DNA of 64,000 bases from Rhodospirillaceae bacterium Spongia-Bin9 (GTDB lineage: Bacteria; Pseudomonadota; Alphaproteobacteria; Bin65), in assembly GCA_900197615.1 (NCBI GenBank), contig FZLR01000001.1, positions 1 to 64,000 on the forward strand. The letters are read 5' to 3'. Shown piece after piece: positions 61,278 to 64,000 of this stretch. Positions within the stretch are counted from its first letter, which is position 1. Each line of letters begins with the position of its first letter. The position numbers and the translations under genes were made by a program. The notes under the pieces are model-generated. The model made no database searches and was not told the DNA's origin. It saw nothing but the letters and a program-made list of their open reading frames with translations.

Positions 61278-62777
61278 ATGGACGCAATCCTCGCCGGACT
61301 GAACCAGCTCGGACAGCTGAATGTCCTGATCGCCCTGTTCGCCGGGGCGATCAGCGGCGTTATCATCGGCGCGATCCCGGGGCTGGGCCCGGCGGTCGCC
61401 ATCGCCGTGTTGTTGCCGGCGACCTATACGATGGAGCCGCTGACCGCCCTCACCCTGCTCCTCGGCATCTATTCCGGCGCCTGGTACGGCGGCGCGATCC
61501 CGGCGATCCTGATCAACACGCCGGGCACGCCGGTCAATGTGCTGACGACCTACGACGGCTATCCTATGACGCTGGCCGGCCAGGCCCGGCGGGCGCTGTC
61601 GCTCGCCTACAGCGCCAGCTTCGTCGGCGGCATCGTCAGCGTAATCGTACTGATCATGATGGCCCAGCCGTTGGCGGACATCGCCTCCAACTTCGGCTCG
61701 GCGGAGTTCGCCATGGCGGCGCTGATGGCGATGGTGCTGGTTGTCGTCGCCCATCGCGGCCGGGTGGTGACGGCCGCGATCACCCTCGCTTTCGGCCTGT
61801 TCCTCGCCACCGTAGGGCTGGAAACGGCGTTCAACACCCAGCGCTTCACCTTCGGCCAGGTCTGGCTCCAGGGCGGCATTCCGCTGATCCCGGTGGTCCT
61901 CGGCCTGTTCGCCATGTCGCAGGCTTTCGTGCTGCTGCTGGGGGAGGACGAATCGGGCGAACCGCCGCGCCTGACCGGCCGGTTCTTCCAGGGCCTCGCC
62001 GAAGTCTTCCGCTATCCCAGGACCCTGTTCGCCTCGTCGGGCTTCGGCGTGTTCATGGGCATCCTGCCCGGCGTCGGCGAATTCCTCGCCCAGTTCTTCA
62101 GCTACACGCTGGCGCAGAAAACATCCAAGACACCGGAGTTGTTCGGCAAGGGCGCGCCGGAAGGGCTGATCGCGTCGGAAGCCGCCAACAATGCGGTGCC
62201 GGCCGCGGCGCTGGTGCCCCTGCTGGCGCTGGGTATTCCCGGCGAAGCGCTGACCGCGATGATGCTGTCCGTGTTCATGGTCCACAATGTGATCCCGGGA
62301 CCCGAACTGTTCGCCTCCCGCCCGGAATTCATCTCCGGCCTCTACCTGTCCCTGCTGGCGATGAACGTCGTCATACTGATTTTCCTGCTGTTCGCCACCC
62401 GCATGATCGTGGCGCTGTCGCGCATCAACACCCGGTTCATCGGCGTGGTGATCCTGGCCCTGACGTTGGTCGGCACCTATACCGCGAACTACAACATCAC
62501 CGATCCGTTGATGGCGCTGGTCTTCGGCCTGATCGGCTTCATCCTCAAGCGCCACAACATTCCGATCGTGCCGATCGTGCTCGGCGTCGTGCTCGGCCCG
62601 ATCTTCGAGGCGCGGCTGCGCCAGGCGTTGGGCACGGCCGGCGGCGATATGGCGATTTTCGTCGAACGCCCCTACTCCGCCGGTCTGATCGCCATCATGG
62701 CCGTGGCGGTGATCGCCATCGCTCTGAACAACCGCCGACGCCGGCAGCGCGAAAGAATGGCCGCCGGGCGCGGGTGA
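61278..62777 (+). CDS. Tripartite tricarboxylate transporter large permease (TctA), second system, 499 aa
   Basis: TctA family: [41 protein letters not shown] and, in the second half, [20 protein letters not shown] and [14 protein letters not shown]. Twelve or so membrane segments, charged C-terminus ([11 protein letters not shown]). It lies 17 bp after TctB. Only about a third of the motif residues agree with the first TctA in this window (42148-43728), so the two systems are not a recent duplication. Confidence 0.92.
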   Translation: MDAILAGLNQLGQLNVLIALFAGAISGVIIGAIPGLGPAVAIAVLLPATYTMEPLTALTLLLGIYSGAWYGGAIPAILINTPGTPVNVLTTYDGYPMTLAGQARRALSLAYSASFVGGIVSVIVLIMMAQPLADIASNFGSAEFAMAALMAMVLVVVAHRGRVVTAAITLAFGLFLATVGLETAFNTQRFTFGQVWLQGGIPLIPVVLGLFAMSQAFVLLLGEDESGEPPRLTGRFFQGLAEVFRYPRTLFASSGFGVFMGILPGVGEFLAQFFSYTLAQKTSKTPELFGKGAPEGLIASEAANNAVPAAALVPLLALGIPGEALTAMMLSVFMVHNVIPGPELFASRPEFISGLYLSLLAMNVVILIFLLFATRMIVALSRINTRFIGVVILALTLVGTYTANYNITDPLMALVFGLIGFILKRHNIPIVPIVLGVVLGPIFEARLRQALGTAGGDMAIFVERPYSAGLIAIMAVAVIAIALNNRRRRQRERMAAGRG

Positions 62778-62788
62778 GCCGTCCGTCC

Positions 62789-62805
62789 CCGGGCCATGCG
62801 CCCGG
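62789..62805 (+). terminator. Hairpin after the second tctA-type gene
   Basis: CCGGGC (62789-62794) and GCCCGG (62800-62805) with a CATGC loop, 11 bp after the stop. A compact GC stem in terminator position but without a U-tract. Confidence 0.42.
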
Positions 62806-62919
62806 CGCAAGGCAGGCGACGCGCCGTTTGACGGCAGCGGGCATTTTGGCCATGTCTTGAACCGAAAGCCGGTCGGTGCGTTGCCAACCGGCCCCGCCGC
62901 ACCTCGACAGGCGCTGCCG

Positions 62920-63687
62920 ATGGCCGTTCCACCCTTCTCGATCGTTGCCGACGATACTTCAGAGGCGCAGGCGGCGCTCGCCGAGCTGAACGCCCGCTAT
63001 GCCTCCGTGCCGGCGGCGCAAGCGGGCTGCGTCGTCGCCCTTGGCGGCGACGGGTTCATGCTGGAAACCCTGCGCTCGACGTTGCGCCGCGATGTCGCCG
63101 TCTACGGTATGAATCGGGGCAGCGTCGGCTTCCTGATGAACGAATACGAGCCGGAGGGCCTGGCAGACCGGCTGGAAGCGGCTCAGCGTGTCGATATCCA
63201 CCCGCTCCTGATGCAGGCACGGACCGTCGACGGCCGCACGGTCGAAGCCGTCGCGATCAACGAGGTGTCGCTGTTGCGCGAGACCCACCAGACCGCCAAG
63301 CTGCGTATTCTTATCGACGATGTCGAGCGGCTGGTCGAACTGGCTTGCGACGGCGCCCTCGTCGCGACACCGGCCGGCAGCACAGCTTATAATCTGTCGG
63401 CGCAAGGGCCGATCGTTCCGATCGGTGCGCGATTGCTGGCGCTCACGCCGATCAGCGCCTTCCGGCCGCGACGCTGGCGCGGCGCCCTGCTGCCTGACAA
63501 GGCAACCGTCACCTTCGAGATACTCGAGCCGGCGAAGCGTCCGGTCAGTGCGGTTGCGGATTCGACCGAAGTCCGCGGCGTCGCGGCGGTCACCGTCCGG
63601 CAAGCCGCCGACATGTCTCTTTCGCTGTTGTTCGATCCCGAACACAATCTCGAAGAGCGCATCCTGCGCGAGCAGTTCCTGCCGTGA
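62920..63687 (+). CDS. nadK: NAD kinase
   Basis: 255-aa alphaproteobacterial-type NAD kinase: [15 protein letters not shown] (GGDG catalytic motif, about residues 42-45), [33 protein letters not shown] and [18 protein letters not shown]. It phosphorylates NAD+ to NADP+. ATG 62920 is the first plausible start; the frame extends upstream only through TTG codons. Its stop overlaps the next gene start (GTGA). Confidence 0.95.
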   Translation: MAVPPFSIVADDTSEAQAALAELNARYASVPAAQAGCVVALGGDGFMLETLRSTLRRDVAVYGMNRGSVGFLMNEYEPEGLADRLEAAQRVDIHPLLMQARTVDGRTVEAVAINEVSLLRETHQTAKLRILIDDVERLVELACDGALVATPAGSTAYNLSAQGPIVPIGARLLALTPISAFRPRRWRGALLPDKATVTFEILEPAKRPVSAVADSTEVRGVAAVTVRQAADMSLSLLFDPEHNLEERILREQFLP

Positions 63688-64000
63688 CCGTCCGCGATGC
63701 GGCGGGTCCGGCGACCGCCGCTGCCCTGCCGCGCCGCACCTGGGCATTCCGCCTCGCGGTGACGTTCCTTGTCGGAGCGATCGGCGGCTGGTTGTTCGAT
63801 CTCGCCAACCTACCGCTCGCCTGGATGATCGGTGCCCTGGTGTTCAGTACCGTCGCCTCGGTCGCCGGCCTGCCCATGATCGCGTCGCAGAAGGTGCGCC
63901 AGCCGCTGATCGCCATCATCGGAGTCATGCTGGGCGCCCAGTTTACGCCGGAGATGGCGGCGCAGATCCCGGAATGGTGGGCTTCCGTACTGGCGCTGCT
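63684..64000 (+). CDS. AbrB-family (ammonia monooxygenase-like) membrane protein, 3' end outside window
   Basis: Only the first 105 codons are visible. After a short polar N-terminus there are hydrophobic segments with [22 protein letters not shown] and [18 protein letters not shown], the duplicated AbrB/PF05145 domain pattern of putative transporters or regulators. GTG at 63684 overlaps the nadK stop by 4 nt, so the two are co-translated. Truncated by the right edge. Confidence 0.75.
   Translation, partial: MTVRDAAGPATAAALPRRTWAFRLAVTFLVGAIGGWLFDLANLPLAWMIGALVFSTVASVAGLPMIASQKVRQPLIAIIGVMLGAQFTPEMAAQIPEWWASVLAL

Overview
This 64-kb window is a GC-rich chromosomal segment with tightly packed genes, many 4-nt ATGA/GTGA overlaps and frequent GTG/TTG starts. 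The housekeeping genes (gyrA, coaD, smpB, rlmN, an RluB-type synthase, rsmD, nadK, pgk), the many Bug/TctC-type and TRAP transporters, the Ldh/DUF3726 pair and the Tat-exported solute-binding proteins suggest a heterotrophic alphaproteobacterium, possibly Rhodospirillales-like and marine. That placement is inference. I found no tRNA, rRNA, CRISPR array, integrase or transposase.

Layout. 1-6.7 kb (minus): a catabolic run of an FAD/GcvT dimethylglycine/sarcosine-dehydrogenase-like enzyme, an M19 dipeptidase homologue with a degraded metal site, an uncharacterised 572-aa protein, DUF3726 and an Ldh-family dehydrogenase cut by the window edge. 7-9 kb: an SDR and a PDZ-M48 lipoprotein protease. 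9.1-12.8 kb: zinc handling (CDF exporter, znuA, znuCB). 12.9-16.9 kb: coaD, gyrA and a BLH-type phosphatase. 17.1-21.8 kb: a complete branched-chain-type ABC transporter operon (livH-M-G-F and a binding protein). 22-25.5 kb: a DJ-1/PfpI protein, a noncoding stretch with a large inverted-repeat element, an overlapping SCP2-like/hydrolase pair and a FitAB-type toxin-antitoxin pair. 25.7-30.2 kb: a CoxE-like VWA protein, an OYE-type oxidoreductase, 3-hydroxyanthranilate dioxygenase, RidA and smpB.

30.3-37.4 kb (minus): an acyclic-terpene-utilisation-like operon, colinear with atuA-atuC-atuE-atuF (geranyl-CoA carboxylase subunits, hydratase, AtuA) plus a TIGR03084-type protein. 37.6-40.4 kb: a PlsB-like acyltransferase and an ABHD18-like hydrolase. 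40.6-43.7 kb: a tripartite tricarboxylate (TTT) transporter.

43.8-53.0 kb is the most coherent pathway. It is a divergent locus for 2,3-dihydroxypropane-1-sulfonate (DHPS): a TRAP transporter, HpsN-type DHPS-3-dehydrogenase and two further dehydrogenases on the minus strand, and a LacI regulator followed by suyAB (sulfolactate sulfo-lyase) on the plus strand. Two AAGCGCTT palindromes centred 21 bp apart lie in the shared promoter region. The predicted route is DHPS to (R)-sulfolactate to pyruvate plus sulfite.

53-64 kb: pgk, an acyl-CoA dehydrogenase, a HigBA-type toxin-antitoxin pair, rlmN, the RluB-type synthase and rsmD, a second TTT transporter, nadK and the start of an AbrB-family membrane protein cut by the window edge. 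Nothing here is clearly a wholly new system. The best leads are the 1-6.7 kb operon, the reduced atu operon and the LacI-controlled DHPS locus with its small leader-proximal membrane protein.
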